Notes: a model not told the origin generated them from the letters alone. DNA of 64,000 nt from Gnetum montanum (GCA_015680685.1 MNCI01030945.1:351121-415120), one strand, 5' to 3'. Shown: positions 32,886-44,700, counted from the stretch's first letter. A program made the numbers and translations.

Positions 32886-35800
32886 TCATGCGTCTGATGG
32901 TGCCAAGGGGACATCTGAAGGAGGACGTGGTGGTGCATCATCATCATCATTGCCTGCATCACTAGGGCCACCAACATCATAAAATTCCTATGAGATAGCA
33001 ACACACAACCAATCAGTAATTATCATAACCAAAATTATAACATGAAATATGCAAAACAAAAAACACAAAACCAAAAAGAAAAACTAAAACTTAAAAAATG
33101 AAAAACATAAAGACCATCATACCTGTGGAGAATCTAACTCTACAAACTCTTGGGGAAGATGATGAAGGTTAGTCTCCAAACATTGGAGAATTTGATCTTT
33201 TGTCATGTTGGCCCAATCAATGTCCCCTAAATTGATGCTCATGAGGATGTTGGCTCTATCCACACCCATCCATGATGGTGGATCCCGTGAGATAGTAGTC
33301 ATAGCAACCTCATTTGTAGTTGTTGTGATTTGTGAAGTAGGAGACTCAACCACTATTAGAGTGCTTTCAAAGAGGTTGAAAGCACTATCAACCTAAATGC
33401 ATTGAATAAACATCTCTCTCTTTTGTTATTTAGTTGTCTCCTTCTTCAGCCATTTCAAATAGGCATCTCAATCAACCTTATACTTGTGCTTATGGTCCCT
33501 TTGTGTCTTGCCCCACTCCATGACCCAAGCACAATAATCTTTTCAATCCTATGCCTTTTGAGAGATCAAGTCCATCTACATTTGTTGCTCATGCAACTCT
33601 TGAGAAAGAGAAATCTTATCATGGATAGTATGCCAGTAGTAGGCCTATGTGATATTTTTGGTCTATAAGGCCCCCCAGTTCTCCACTTGGACATCCACAA
33701 AAGCCTTACGATCCTAGAGATGTTGGATCCTCTTAGCTTGTCTTTTATTTTTCTTCTTTACACCATAACTTGCTCCCACAAAGATCTGTTAGACCTTTGA
33801 ATCTTCCATGAAGCTTTAGCACATGAAACTACTAAATTAGTGGCAATTTCATAAAGCTTTGAGGGGACATGTGTGGTGTCAAAAGGAAGTTTAGGCAAGG
33901 AATTGAGCTCCATGTCTTGGGCTGAATTTCATGTGATTGATGGCACTAAAAAAACAACAAAGATAATAATCATAAACTTAATATACAATATAGCTATAGA
34001 ACAAAATACATCTCACAACAAAATGACTAAAGCATAGCAAAACATAGTTCTTCTTGATTTTGGTTACAACCTATTACAACCAACCCAGGATGTACTTTGT
34101 CATCTCATGCATGAATTCTATCTTGTTCGAGACCTCTACCCATGGTTTTCGGAAAAACTCAAGTACAAGGGCCTTTGCTGCTGGCTTAAGAACTACAATA
34201 AGCATAATAATTATTTTTTAAGTAAGAACTATAAAACCAACCATAAGACTATAGGAAATAACAAGTAGAGCATAAGTATACCTATGCTCTCCACTCTATT
34301 CTCATGTTCATCTTCATCATTATCAAGGATTTTGATTGGAGACTTCCTAGGCAATGACCCATCGAACAAGGCATCAAGATCATCTATATCTTGTTGCAAG
34401 AGTGCCTCCTCTACATGCCTTTGTTCTTCCTCTACCATGGCCCTACACCTCTACTCTTCCTCCTCAGCATGCCTGTGTGCCTCCTCTGCTTATCTTTGTT
34501 CTTCTTCTACAGCGGCAACTTGGGCCACCTTGTTCCACCATTGATCTATAGCCATAAACCATTAGATAAATTAACATGAGTAACCATAGAACAAAACCTA
34601 GCAAGAACATAGCCAAAAAAAAAGAGAAAACATTATGTACGTGTGATTGCTTGGTCCAAGCATGGGATCTTCAATATAATTTTTTTTTGCTTGGAGGATG
34701 GCTTTGCTGGTGGTGGTGCTTCTTTTGCAAGCCTCTTTAGGTTAGCCCATGTTTCTCCAATGGCTTCAACATGTAACCATTAGACCCTCTTAATGTTTGC
34801 TAGAAATGTAAGAGATGCCTCCCCTGCGCTATCAAGAGATTCACACTGACTGATATCAAGGTTCTTGGTGGTCATTGATAGTGAATCTCTCATGCCCTCC
34901 AATGGGTTCTGAGCCCTCATGGTTGGATAAAGATGCTTTATCCAAGGCCTAGAGAGTTTCCATGGGTCTTGGCGCACCCATGATCCACCTCTCTTCACCA
35001 CCAAAAATTCTGCAAACCTCTTCAAGTAGCTTGCAAAAAATGCATGATGCATGCAAACTATTGTTGAGGAATCCACAAGAATTTTGATGATTTGCTCTTT
35101 GAGGCTCGTAGCCAAGAAAATAGCCTAGTTAAAATGAGTCCCATCTATCATAACTTTCTTGAAGGTTAATCCCTACGCAACGCCAATCACCTTCTTTTGT
35201 GACAACAATTTAGGAAATACCTAAGATTTGAACAAGGGATAACATCCTTTTGCGTCAAGGTTAGTAAAGTTACTGTAAGTAAGACTAGAGTGGCCCTTTG
35301 TAGCACGAAGCCATTCCTCAACTTTTGCATGGTGGCCTACTTCTCTTACTAGTTTGGTGGCAACTATTATTCCATGAATGTGAACATCAAATAAGTCATG
35401 GAAGGTGGTTGTGCTAATGGCAATAGCAATGGATAAGTCTCATACTATCTTGTCTGATACATAAGATTTTTCATCAAAAGAGTTGATGATGTTCAACATC
35501 TCCACAAAAGGGATGATAGGGTTCGGTGCCATAAAGATCTTAAGCAAACCTGCATCAGCAATGTTCACTTGAATGTCTTCAAATGCATTCTTCCTTAACC
35601 ACTACAATGTTGGTCCCACCTCACTGAACTTTAGGATGTGATTTTCCTTGGAACATTCATTGAGGGGTACAGTAGCCTCTATGGGAGTGAAAGGCCCTAT
35701 AAGCAAAAGACGAATGCTTGGCATTAGTACAACTATCTTTTAACCATACAAAACTTAAAGCCTAAATAACCATAAAACCTTTAGCATAACAAGGTACCTG

Positions 35801-36090
35801 ATTTCTCTCTCTTCTTCTTCTTGCTTGGAGAAGCTTCTATGGGGTTCCTAGTAATAATATCCATATCTCTTATATCTTTAGGGGCCACCCACTAGTTGTG
35901 TGTTGTTTGGGAAGCCATACGCTTTTTGTAAACAAGGTCAAATCTAGTAAGGTATTCATCAAATTCCCTTCTTAACTCTTCAAAAACAACATATCTAATC
36001 TTTGGGCCCTTAGTGAATTCATTCAATGTGGTATGGGCTACTACCAAGGTTTGATCATTCTTGATCAACCCTTGATCATTGACCCTATAC
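32886..36090 (-). pseudogene. Antisense multi-exon gene of element 5 (unknown function)
   Basis: Unrecognised gene, spliced by my reading into 35798-36090, 34641-35696, 34282-34545, 34192-about 34090, 33123-33921 and 32886-32987, each with GT/AG borders except one unresolved donor. The second of these is a globular domain of about 330 codons that includes AFFASYLKRFAEFLVVKRGG. The third is acidic and Glu-rich. The fifth ends in a charged, probably coiled-coil region with EQQM-stop-MDLISQKA and EWGKTQRDHKHKYK. The last is Asp/Pro-rich and ends in TGA. It aligns with 46870-50048 on the other strand of element 6. TAG codons stand where that copy has Trp or Gln. It is dead here, and its function is unknown. 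Confidence 0.7.
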
Positions 36091-38258
36091 CTACAAGATA
36101 TGTGTGAAACCAAGAAGTTAGAAAAAAGAGACTAAATTAGATAAAACAAAAATGTTAAAACCTATAATAGTCATGCTAATCCCTGTAATTGGTACACAGT
36201 TCCTAAAAGATTCTAGAATAAAGAGTGGACTCTTCGTATCACCATCAAAGTATTATTCATGTTGTATCGTGAATACTCTGGCACGATCTAGATATTTGAA
36301 AGGTACCATGGATTGATGAAATCCACCAACTCTCCTGCTACTCAAGTCTTTAGCCCATCAGTTATAAATCAGGCAACTAGGTGTGCAGACCTAGGTAACA
36401 AGGTCTTCATGATGATAGTGGCCACTTCCTTAGACAAGTGTGAACACATCATCACACTAAAGTGCTAGAGAAGATAGGTGAAACACCACTAATTTTGGGC
36501 TTCTACGATTCCAATGGCAGCTAGCATAGCACACACTTCCATGACCAGTCTGCACAAATGTCAAGCCAAAAGCAGTCGAGGTCTACTTGGGATAGACTAG
36601 ACAGTTTGGCAAATTTTCTATCTCCCGAACTATCAAGCTTGCTACACTCTCTAACTTGCCCATCTTGACACATGTCCTAGTTGTCAGTCCATCCAAGTAC
36701 CAGGCTAGGAGTTGTCAAAGGTGCTCAGCATGGAAAAAATAGCTTGGAAAATTTTCTATCTTTTGGGCCTGTCATGCTCTACTACGTTGCACAGTGTAGC
36801 TAGCATGACACAGGTTTTAGGGCCAAATTTTTCTAAGTGTTAAACAAGAAATCTATCAAGCTATCTAGACATGGAAGATGCATTTGGCAATTTTCTGACT
36901 TCCGAGGTTGCTTGTCTTGCTACACGCCAGAGTGTGGCTAGCATGCCACAAAGAAACATTACAAATTTTGGCAAAATTTATCAAAGTACTTATGCTATGC
37001 TTTACTACACTATGCAGCATAGACAACTTGACAAGTGAAAATCTGCAAAAATTTTCTAAGTGTTCACGTTACGCTCTGTCACGTTGTGCAACGTAGACAG
37101 CATGACACTTGGGAAATGCCTTCAAATGCCTCCAGAAGCTCACAGAACTCAGCATTGACCTTCATTTTAGCTCCGACGATCAAGACCAGTAGTTTGCTTT
37201 GCTTTTGCACCCCCCATTGATCCCCAAAATTTTTCCTATGCTTGACACTACTTGAAAGAGGGGAAAGACATAGTCCCAGAGCATAGACTCCAAGTTGCAT
37301 TTGTTTTGGCATTGTTTATAGGTACATGATGGTCCTTCAGACTTCGGCACATGCAATCCAGGTGGTGTGGTCACAGATTCTCAATTCTTGTTCCTATCCT
37401 ACAGAGTGTTACACTTTGAGTGTAACACTTAGAGCTTGACATTTTGAGCATAACATGTCAGCGTGAATCATCCATGCCCATGCTACATGGGACCCAAGCC
37501 ACGTGGCATCTAGTCCACATCTCACATCAACCCTAGCCCTATAAATACCTTAATAATCAGCATTTTAGAGGTCGATTGGCAAATCATATTAAGCGTCAAA
37601 CATTAGAGCACTCTTAGCATCTTCATCACTCCCGCACTTAAGCATTTGAGCTTAACACCTGGTTGAGTACCGTGACACAATATTCCTTGCATCCACATAG
37701 CGTGACAATTGTAAACTCGGCAGGTCCAGCCTCCTTTGTAGCTGCTAACACTGTGTTTGTGACATCCTAGAGACTATGACCACATCTCTACGTTCTTGTT
37801 ATGCCTATCTAACATTGCATACCAACTTCAAACATTATTCAATTAAAAGTTGCATGCCCCGATCTTCAAGCGATGCATTTCTCCACCCTTGAACTTTGGT
37901 TCTATATTCTCAGCATTTGTTTTAAATTTCTTAGCATTTTACTTTTTGCACTTTCTTCTACTATCAATATGTATTCACATATTCATGTTATGATTTATAG
38001 GTTGACCGAGACAACAGAGAATTCCAACCAGCTCAACCATAATGAGCACTAGCTTAAGCAGGACCCTACAGGGGGAAAGTATAAAAAAACAACATTAACA
38101 CAACATTTCAACACTTAGAATTTCTTAACAAATTTTACACATTGTAGACAGGGGTGAAATTAGCCTTCGTAAAAAGCTTTAAGATGTGGGTTGAAATTTG
38201 CTTATGAAAATTCATAAAATACAAACATATTATTACAACCTCTCCTAGACTTGATATC
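36091..38258. other. Spacer upstream of the antisense gene, with LTR-like promoter stretch
   Basis: No coding domain is recognised. From about 36480 to 37110 it holds repeated TAGC/CGTAG-type words (for example CAACGTAGACAGCATGACA) like those of the element 6 LTR U3. A TATA-like CTATAAATACC lies at 37539-37549, followed by about 550 bases reminiscent of R/U5. This could be an old LTR of element 5 on the plus strand, but I cannot find its ends or a primer site. It could also be intron of the antisense gene. Confidence 0.4.
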
Positions 38259-38263
38259 ATAGC
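38259..38263. other. Target site duplication of element 6, left
   Basis: ATAGC directly before the LTR end (TG decayed to CG at 38264). It equals 56193-56197. Confidence 0.9.
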
Positions 38264-39943
38264 CGTAATGATCGAAAACATCGGCGGCTGGAAAACACCG
38301 AGGGTCGACGGATGCGACAGTCTCGACCCCATACCCGTAGGAGGGCCATGCTAGGTGTGTGTGGATACAGGGTGCCCTGAATGGTCTGGTCAATTAGACA
38401 GGGACTTAATCGGCATCAATATAGCCTTTTGCAACATATATCTTTGCAACGGGAACGAAAATGCAACGAGAACAAAAATGCGAAGTAATGCTTGAAAGTA
38501 AATAAAGCAAAAAAAAAAAAAGAGTGCAGAATGAAATAATAAGCAGGAAACAGGATAAAATACAGTTAGAAAAATGCACCGCTTTGAAGCTACAAGCTTG
38601 CTCTGTTAGGGTGGATACAGTCGGTTGTACGGCGTGGTGAAGCGCAGAGATCCCGAGAGTAACCAGGATGTGCAAGCAAAACAGGTTGTGCGCTTGGGCG
38701 TGGACTTGGGTGCTAACAATACGGGGATTCTACCAAGGTGGTAAAAGGGGGATGGGACAAAATGGCAGCTGAAAATGCTAACTGTTTGTAGTGTCAAACA
38801 AAAAGCTTACAATGCTTGATGTCACAGTGTTTAGGAAGAGAACTTGAGTGCCAGAGAGAGGGAAAGTCAAAGAATCCGGAGAATCTTCCAAATTTTTGAA
38901 TGCTGTTTTGTTGGAAAAAATTTGAATTAGCCAAAGATCCCTCTTTTTTCTTTTTGACCCTTCTTAACCCCTTCAGCATTGCTCATTGGGGTATTTATAA
39001 GGCTAGAGGGCACGCAAAAGGGACGATTTGGATGCCACATGCCCCAGGCCCACATTGACTTGATGGCGCCACACTTGCCATGTATGACCATTGGACCTGC
39101 AAGATCATTGTAATGCGAGTTTGCCACGCCGTAACTATGAGTCTGCCACACTGTAATTGCACCGTCAACATCTAGAGATGTGTGCCAACGATCCAATTAG
39201 GTGAAGTGCATTAATGTCGCACAACCACTCACATGCCCTACTGTGCTTTGTAGCGTAGCATGCTTGGCATAGCGTAGCACCTTGTCGTGCATTCTGCTAT
39301 ATGTGTGTTGCATGCTTGCTACGCTACGTAGCATAGTGACTGGCCTTAATTGCGAAAACTTTGTTGATTTGCAAACTTTACTTCTGCAAAACTTGCAAAC
39401 TTGCTGATTCTGCCCTTTGAACTACCTTCTATCTCTTCTGTAGGATTGCTACACCTTGCTATGCCATGTAGCTTAGCGTAGCGTAGCAGCAGACATGATC
39501 CGCTGCTTCCTGACGGAAAGGGACATTCTGAGGACTTAAAGTTGGGCGAAGGGATTGGCTGTAAAGTTGTTAACATGCTACGCTACGTAACATGGCGTAG
39601 TGTAGCATAGCACTCCGTTCTACAATTGTCTTCTGAAGCTTGCTATACTACATAGCGAGGCGTAGTAGACCTCATGACTTAGAAAACTTGCCGAACTGTT
39701 TCGTGCATCCAGAATGCTGCTACCGACTCCACACGTCATTTCTGAGCAAGTTGTCGGCTCGGCACACCACTTGGATGGACAGGCAGGGTGACCCGTAGAG
39801 CTTATTCATGTCCAAAGTAGAAAATTTACCAAACTGGTTGGCCTGAACTCAGAGCGTTCTCCTCCTGAAGAACTGCCATGGTGCTGCGTGAATTGCAAGG
39901 CCTAGTGAAGCAAGAATGACTTCGAATTTTTTGGGGTGTTTCA
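38264..39943 (-). repeat. 3' LTR of element 6 (1,680 bp, full length)
   Basis: On the minus strand it starts TGAAACACCCC at 39943 and ends at 38264, where the terminal CA has become CG. U3 contains many TAGC/CGTAGC words (about 39210-39680). A TATA box, TTATAAATAC, lies at 38991-39003. The U5 half aligns closely with 55086-55800. It is 573 bp longer than the 5' LTR because of one block, about 39321-39889. Confidence 0.9.
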
Positions 39944-39958
39944 TTAGCCCCTCTTTGT
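39944..39958 (-). other. Polypurine tract of element 6
   Basis: ACAAAGAGGGGCTAA on the minus strand directly abuts the 3' LTR start. It fixes the LTR edge and the element orientation. Confidence 0.8.
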
Positions 39959-40958
39959 CGAAATTTGGAGGATGGCCTCAAGAGACGTTGACAAAGAAAT
40001 CGAAACACCACCACATGAAAAATGCTGAGGTTGTCGCTTGGTGAGTGTTGAAACATCGCTTGGCCATACTTGAGAGTGTTACATTGGTTTTGTAGAGGTT
40101 AAGGTAAAGAGCAAAGATGATGTTTAGTAGAGTCCCTCGTCAGAGTGCTCTGAGGGACTCATCTGCGTTTTCATCTTTGGTTGGCGTTGTTCTTTAACCT
40201 CTCGTAGGACAAGTGTTTCCTTCATAATATGAGTTGCATTACATCTGTGAAGGGTTTTGACCTACCTACAAATACTTTCCACACGGCGAGTTGCGTTACG
40301 CACGTCATGGAATTTGCACTCTGAAGTAGCTAAGCTAGCCGAGGCACTCGCTTCTCGACGCTGTAGCATTTGCTGCTGTAGCAAGGCGTGCACGCGGGGC
40401 ATAGGTCTTGCTAGCTGCTGGCATTGTTGTAATTCTTGGGCACCGTTGCTGGCATGCGATGTCCAAAGCAGGAAGGCCAACAGCGGCCTTGGCATCATTG
40501 GCGTGGAGGAGCTGGCCTCCAAGGCACCAGGAGTTGCTACGGGTGCGGATGCTCTAAAATCCCTGCCAAAGGCATGCATTCTCAGTTCAGCTATGGGATC
40601 AACTACCACATAGCTGAACGTCATGTAAGCCAATGCATTGGCAGGGGTCTAGAGAGTAATAATATTGTGGTTGGGCCACAATACAACTAGAACTCCAGAT
40701 GCGGGAACTAGCCCAGGAACTACCATCAGCCGATGGGCTGTGACGACGGTAGGTTCGGAGGGTCAGTGTGATGCCATACGGCGTCTTTGGAGGGTCAGCA
40801 TGGTGCCAAGGGTGGCAGCATCGTATGTGTTCCGGACTACGTTCTCAGTGCATCGTGAACCGCGTTCCAGAGTTGCACTGTCCCACTCACACATCGGCAC
40901 CGTGCCTACTCGTTCGATGTGTATCTGGTGTTGGTGAATGCTGGGGATGCGACGTGAA
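39959..40958 (-). other. 3' region of element 6 between hairpin array and polypurine tract
   Basis: About 1 kb of relatively GC-rich sequence. A 123-codon open frame lies on the sense strand (40633-40262) and a 118-codon frame overlaps it on the other strand. The sense one is rich in Ala, Arg and Gln, with QQCQQLARPMPRVHALLQQQ, and can be read past its stop towards the polypurine tract. I recognise no domain. Tat elements can carry an extra frame after integrase, so a decayed accessory frame is possible, but chance open reading in GC-rich DNA is as likely. Confidence 0.35.
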
Positions 40959-41210
40959 CCTAGTTTAAGGTCTTGGTAGACCATGTGCTGGTTTAAGGTC
41001 CCAGCGGACCGCTGTGCTAGTTTAAGGTCCCATCGGACCGTACATGCCAGTTTAACGTCATAGCGGATGGGCAGTGCCAGTTTTACATCATAGCAGACGA
41101 TTGTCGCCAGTTTAACGTCGTAGCAGACGCTGCTTGATGTTGCTAGTTTATCGTCAATGCGGACGCTGCTCGGTGAATTGCCAGTTTATCGTCATAGCAG
41201 ACAGTGCTCG
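40959..41210 (+). repeat. 29-bp hairpin repeat array, element 6, 3' copy
   Basis: Eight units of the form CYAGTTTAA followed by stem-loop-stem. The first three pair GGTC with GACC. The later ones pair CGTC with GACG (for example CGTC-GTAGCA-GACG), with decayed versions such as CATC/GACG. Loops are always six bases. It lies between the integrase end and the 3' region, and in the orientation of the antisense gene. Confidence 0.85.
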
Positions 41211-41229
41211 TTGTTGCCGTTGTGCTCTT

Positions 41230-42560
41230 AGACGTAGTACGGCTTGAGGTACGAGTGATTCACCAGGTTGGTGAACTCGTTGCTGTTCATGTCCGCTAGC
41301 TTGAAGGCTCCATTCCCGAAGGCTTTAGTGACCATGTAAGGACCTTCCTAGTTGGATGAGAATTTGCTCACGTGCTCACGGATGACCTTGAGGACAAGGT
41401 CTCCCTTTTGCACTAGTCATCCATGCGAGTCTGCACGGTGCTTCTACTGCTGCTTACTTTGGTAGTTCTTAATGCGTTTTAGCATCTGTGCGCACTCCTC
41501 TTAGACTAAGTTGAGGTCGATGGTTCACAACTCGTTATTCTAGGCTTTGCTCATGACATCCACGAGGATCATCTGGAGTGATGGTATTTGCAACTCAAGA
41601 GGCAATACAACTTCAGATCCGTAAACAAGACTGTAAGGGATCTTACTTGTTGCAGTTCTGCACGTCATTCTGTAGGCCCAGAGGACATAGAGGATTTGCT
41701 CGTGCCACCGCCTCTTACTGTTGTTAAGCATCCGATTTAGCAAGTTGATGATGGACTTATTTGTAGCCTCCACCTGCCCGTTCACCTGCAAATAATAAGG
41801 GGAAGAAAATGATTGTTTAATGCCTAGATTACTACAGAAGGTTCAGCTCTCCGTACTGCTGAACTGTGGCCCATTGTCAGTCACAATAGCCATTGGAAGC
41901 CCAAACCTTGTTACAATGTTGTCGAGGATGAAATGGCAGATTTTTTGAGACGTCGTCTTCCTCAAGGGAATAGCTTCCACCCACTTGGTGAAATACTCAG
42001 TGGCGGTGATTATGAAGCTATGCCCTGCGGAGGACTTAGGCGTGATAGGCCCTATGAGTTCTAATCCCCATCATTGGAAGGGCCACGTGATTTGCATCAG
42101 GTGTAGGTCTACAGGTTCTATGTGTATGAGATTTGCGTATCTCTGGCATGTGTCACATGTCTTGACTTTCGATTGGCAATCATGTTCCATGTGGGGCTTG
42201 TAGTACCCTTCGCGTCTGATTTTGGCAACCATAGCCCTGGGTGCTATGTGTCCACCGCAAAGCCCCTCATGTACTTCATTAACTACCTTCAACACTTGCT
42301 TGCCACCCACGCATGCTAGCAATATCCCATCATAGGAGCGTCGACATAGGGCGTCATTTCCCATGAGCACGTATTGTCGGGCACGCTTACGGATTACATC
42401 TCTCTAAGCAAATGTCAATCCACCTAGGGGTTTGCCATACTGTAGATAGGTTTTAACATTGGCATACCACTCTTGGGTATCCACAGCACTGATAGATGCC
42501 ATGTGTTCCGCCTGAGCGATAGGCTCCGTGCATTCTATAATCAAGGTTGGTAGGTTTGCC
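41230..42560 (-). pseudogene. Integrase relic of element 6
   Basis: The zinc region is at 42370-42071: VHEGLCGGH and then CDTCQRYA. The core follows: the first acidic position reads WGLELIGP (Glu for Asp), the second VTDNGPQF (Asp kept), and the third VNGQVEATNK (Glu kept). The C-terminal part has LWAYRMTCRTATSKIPYSLVYG at 41690-41640 and a GPYMV block near 41350. Stops are TAG or TAA at a handful of places and there is little frameshifting. The ITATEYFTKWVEAIPL strand is typical of the Tat lineage. Confidence 0.87.
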
Positions 42561-42599
42561 AGGGAATGTGATGGAATGTTTAACGCAAGGGTAGCTCAG

Positions 42600-43000
42600 G
42601 CATCTGCCACGGTGTTCTCGTTGTGTGGCACATGTTACACATCTATGGTTGCAAATTGCTTAAGCAAGATTTTTGCTAACTCGTAGTAGGTTTGCAGGTG
42701 CGTAGCCTTATAGGCGTAGACTTCGGTGATTTGATTCACAACTAGTTGTGAATCTCCCCAGATTTCCAGGTGTTGTATGTGCAGCGCTCGGGTAGTTAAG
42801 AGGCCTTTGAGTAGCCCCTCGTATTCTTCCACATTGTTGGTGCAGGGGAATGTAAATTGATAAATGGATGGATACATTTCCCTAGAGGAGAATGTGATTA
42901 TGGCAGTGGCGCTACCTCCTCACGCGGTTGAGGCACCGTCGAAATGTAAGATGGCTTCGAAATGCAGAGGGACAATGTTGACATTGCTAACATATTCGTC
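42600..43000 (-). pseudogene. Second, archaeal-type RNase H of element 6
   Basis: Reads LHFDGASTA, TNNVEEYEGLLKGLLTTRAL, GDSQLVVNQITEVYAYKA and, near 42610, NENTVADA. These carry the four acidic residues of the archaeal-type RNase H fold. It lies between the ordinary RNase H and the integrase, the arrangement known for the Tat lineage. Apart from one or two TAG codons it is well preserved. Confidence 0.82.
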
Positions 43001-43089
43001 TGGGAATTTGGGGTCTATGGTCGCCTGGTCGTCGATTGGTGAGGCTGTGAGCTGGGTTGCTATGGCTTGGCCCTTTGTCGACGATTAAC

Positions 43090-43557
43090 TTACATAGTGT
43101 AAATCGAACTCCACGGTTATTTCCTTCCATCGGGCTATCCTGCTATTTTCGTATAAGTTGTTAGTGATAGCCTAGAGTAGATTGCTTTTGCAAATGATGT
43201 TGGTTGTACTCTAGAACAGGTAGTGCCGTCACTTTTTTAGTGCAAACACTAAGGCCAGGAAATTCCTCTCCACTTCGTTGTATTTCACTTCGTGCGCTAT
43301 TAGCGCATGACTCAGATAATACACTGGTATCTCAAAACCGTTGTCTCGCTTCTGACATAGCAATGCCACAACAGATGTGTCGGAGGTGGTGAGGTAGATA
43401 AAGAAGGGTTTATCAATTTATGGCAGATGCATAGTCGGGAGGTGTGAGAGTTCCTTCTTCAGATCGTCGAAGGCTTGTTGACACTGGGTTGTCCATTCGA
43501 AGTTAACCCCCTTCTTTAGAAGATGTTGCATGGGGTGTAACTTGTCAGTCAACCTTG
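43090..43557 (-). pseudogene. Gypsy-type RNase H relic of element 6
   Basis: Follows the RT directly. Blocks such as FEWTTQCQQAFDDLKKEL, PFFIYLTTSDTSVVALLCQ and PVYYLSHAL are visible, then EVKYNEVERNFLALVFA with the conserved Glu. The DAS position reads TTS, so the first catalytic Asp is lost, as is usual for the degenerate connection RNase H of Tat elements. TAG codons occur near the end. Confidence 0.75.
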
Positions 43558-44700
43558 CTATATAAACCTTCGAATGAATTGCACTCTACCTTGCAAACCA
43601 CATAACTCCTTAAGGTTTGTGGGAGGCGCTAGGTTGACAATGGCCTTGACTTTGTCAAGGTCCACCCATATTCCAGCCTCGAATACTACAAACCCTAACA
43701 TGCGTCCAGTTTTTACCCTGAAGATGCACTTCTTAGGATTGAGGTGTAAGTCGTGCATTTGACAGCATTTGAGGACTACCCCTAGATCGCGTGGGTGATT
43801 AGCTGCCTCCTTGGAATTGACTGCTATATCATCCACATAGTTGTTTAGCATTTCTAGGATGTAGTCACTGAAAATGTAAGTCATGGCTCACTGGTAGGTT
43901 GCTCCAGCATTTTTGAGCTTGAAGGGCATCATGGTATAGCAGAAGGTTCCCCATGGGGTCATGAAGGTTGTTAACAGCTGGTGTTCTAGGTTAATGCAGA
44001 TTTGGTTGTATCCAAAGGAACCATCCATGAAGGATAGTAGAGCATGGCTAGCCATGGAGTCGATGAGCTTATCAATGCTTGGAAGTGGGAAGTCGTCCTT
44101 GATCGTTGCATTGTTCAAGTCCTGGAAATCTATACAGATCCGTATTCCTCCCATTTTCTTCAAAACCACAACGACATTGGACACCCACTCTAAATAGTCA
44201 AACGCACAGATGAAACCTGCTTGGTATAGTTTGGTGATTTCATCCCTCATGGCTAGTGCGATTTCCAGCTTAACTTTGCGAGCCTTCTGCTTGACTGCCT
44301 TTATGTGTGGGTCTAGGACAATGTTGTGTTGAATCAGCTACGAGTCCAGACCTGGCATGTCATTGTACAACCATGCGAAGACATCGATGTTATCTTGCAG
44401 AATCTTAACTATGATTTTGTGTGTTTGTGTGTCTAGGAGGGAGCTGAGTCTTAGCGTTTTCACCTCCCCCTTTGACATGGTAACAGGTGTCTCGATGAGA
44501 GGGCCCTCGGTCACATCCCCAACCTCTAAGTCTAGGGCTTGGACCAGATCCTTCGGCCAATCCGGGGATGCTTCTAACGCTGCTATAGTGCTAGTTGTGG
44601 TCGACCCCCAGTTGATCATGTTGGGGTTCAACTGTCTCACGAGCTTGCCCTGTGGCCCTGCTAACGTTAAAGGCATGGAAAGGTCACGATGAATTCCCAT
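43558..44700 (-). pseudogene. Reverse transcriptase relic of element 6
   Basis: Three open frames in the same reading direction cover the whole RT. The N-terminal part (44700-44338) has NIDVFAWLYNDMPGL. The fingers and palm (44250-43888) have GGIRICIDFQDLNNATIKDDFPLP, then LLSFMDGSFGYNQI and TPWGTFCYTMMPFKLKNAGATYQ. The catalytic box (43884-43558) is NYVDDIAV, with both Asp intact. MLGFVVFEAGIWVDLDKVKAI follows. Only TAG and similar single stops separate the parts. All catalytic Asp are present. Confidence 0.9.

Larger units (their letters stand above)
29470..38258 (+). mobile_element. Element 5: Tat-like element with gag, protease and antisense gene, no pol seen
   Basis: Plus-strand gag and protease homologous to element 6 are followed by a 29-bp hairpin array and, on the opposite strand, the same multi-exon gene as in element 6. 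RT, RNase H and integrase are not found downstream, either up to 38258 or after the element 6 insertion, from 56193 to 59826. It may be truncated, rearranged or a derivative that lost pol. Its own LTRs are not defined; an LTR-like promoter stretch occurs near 37540. The right limit given is the point where element 6 enters. Confidence 0.6.

Noticed and set aside
40959-41210. CRISPR-like array of regularly spaced repeats
   Set aside because: Units are degenerate 29-bp tandem hairpins without unique spacers, inside a plant retrotransposon.
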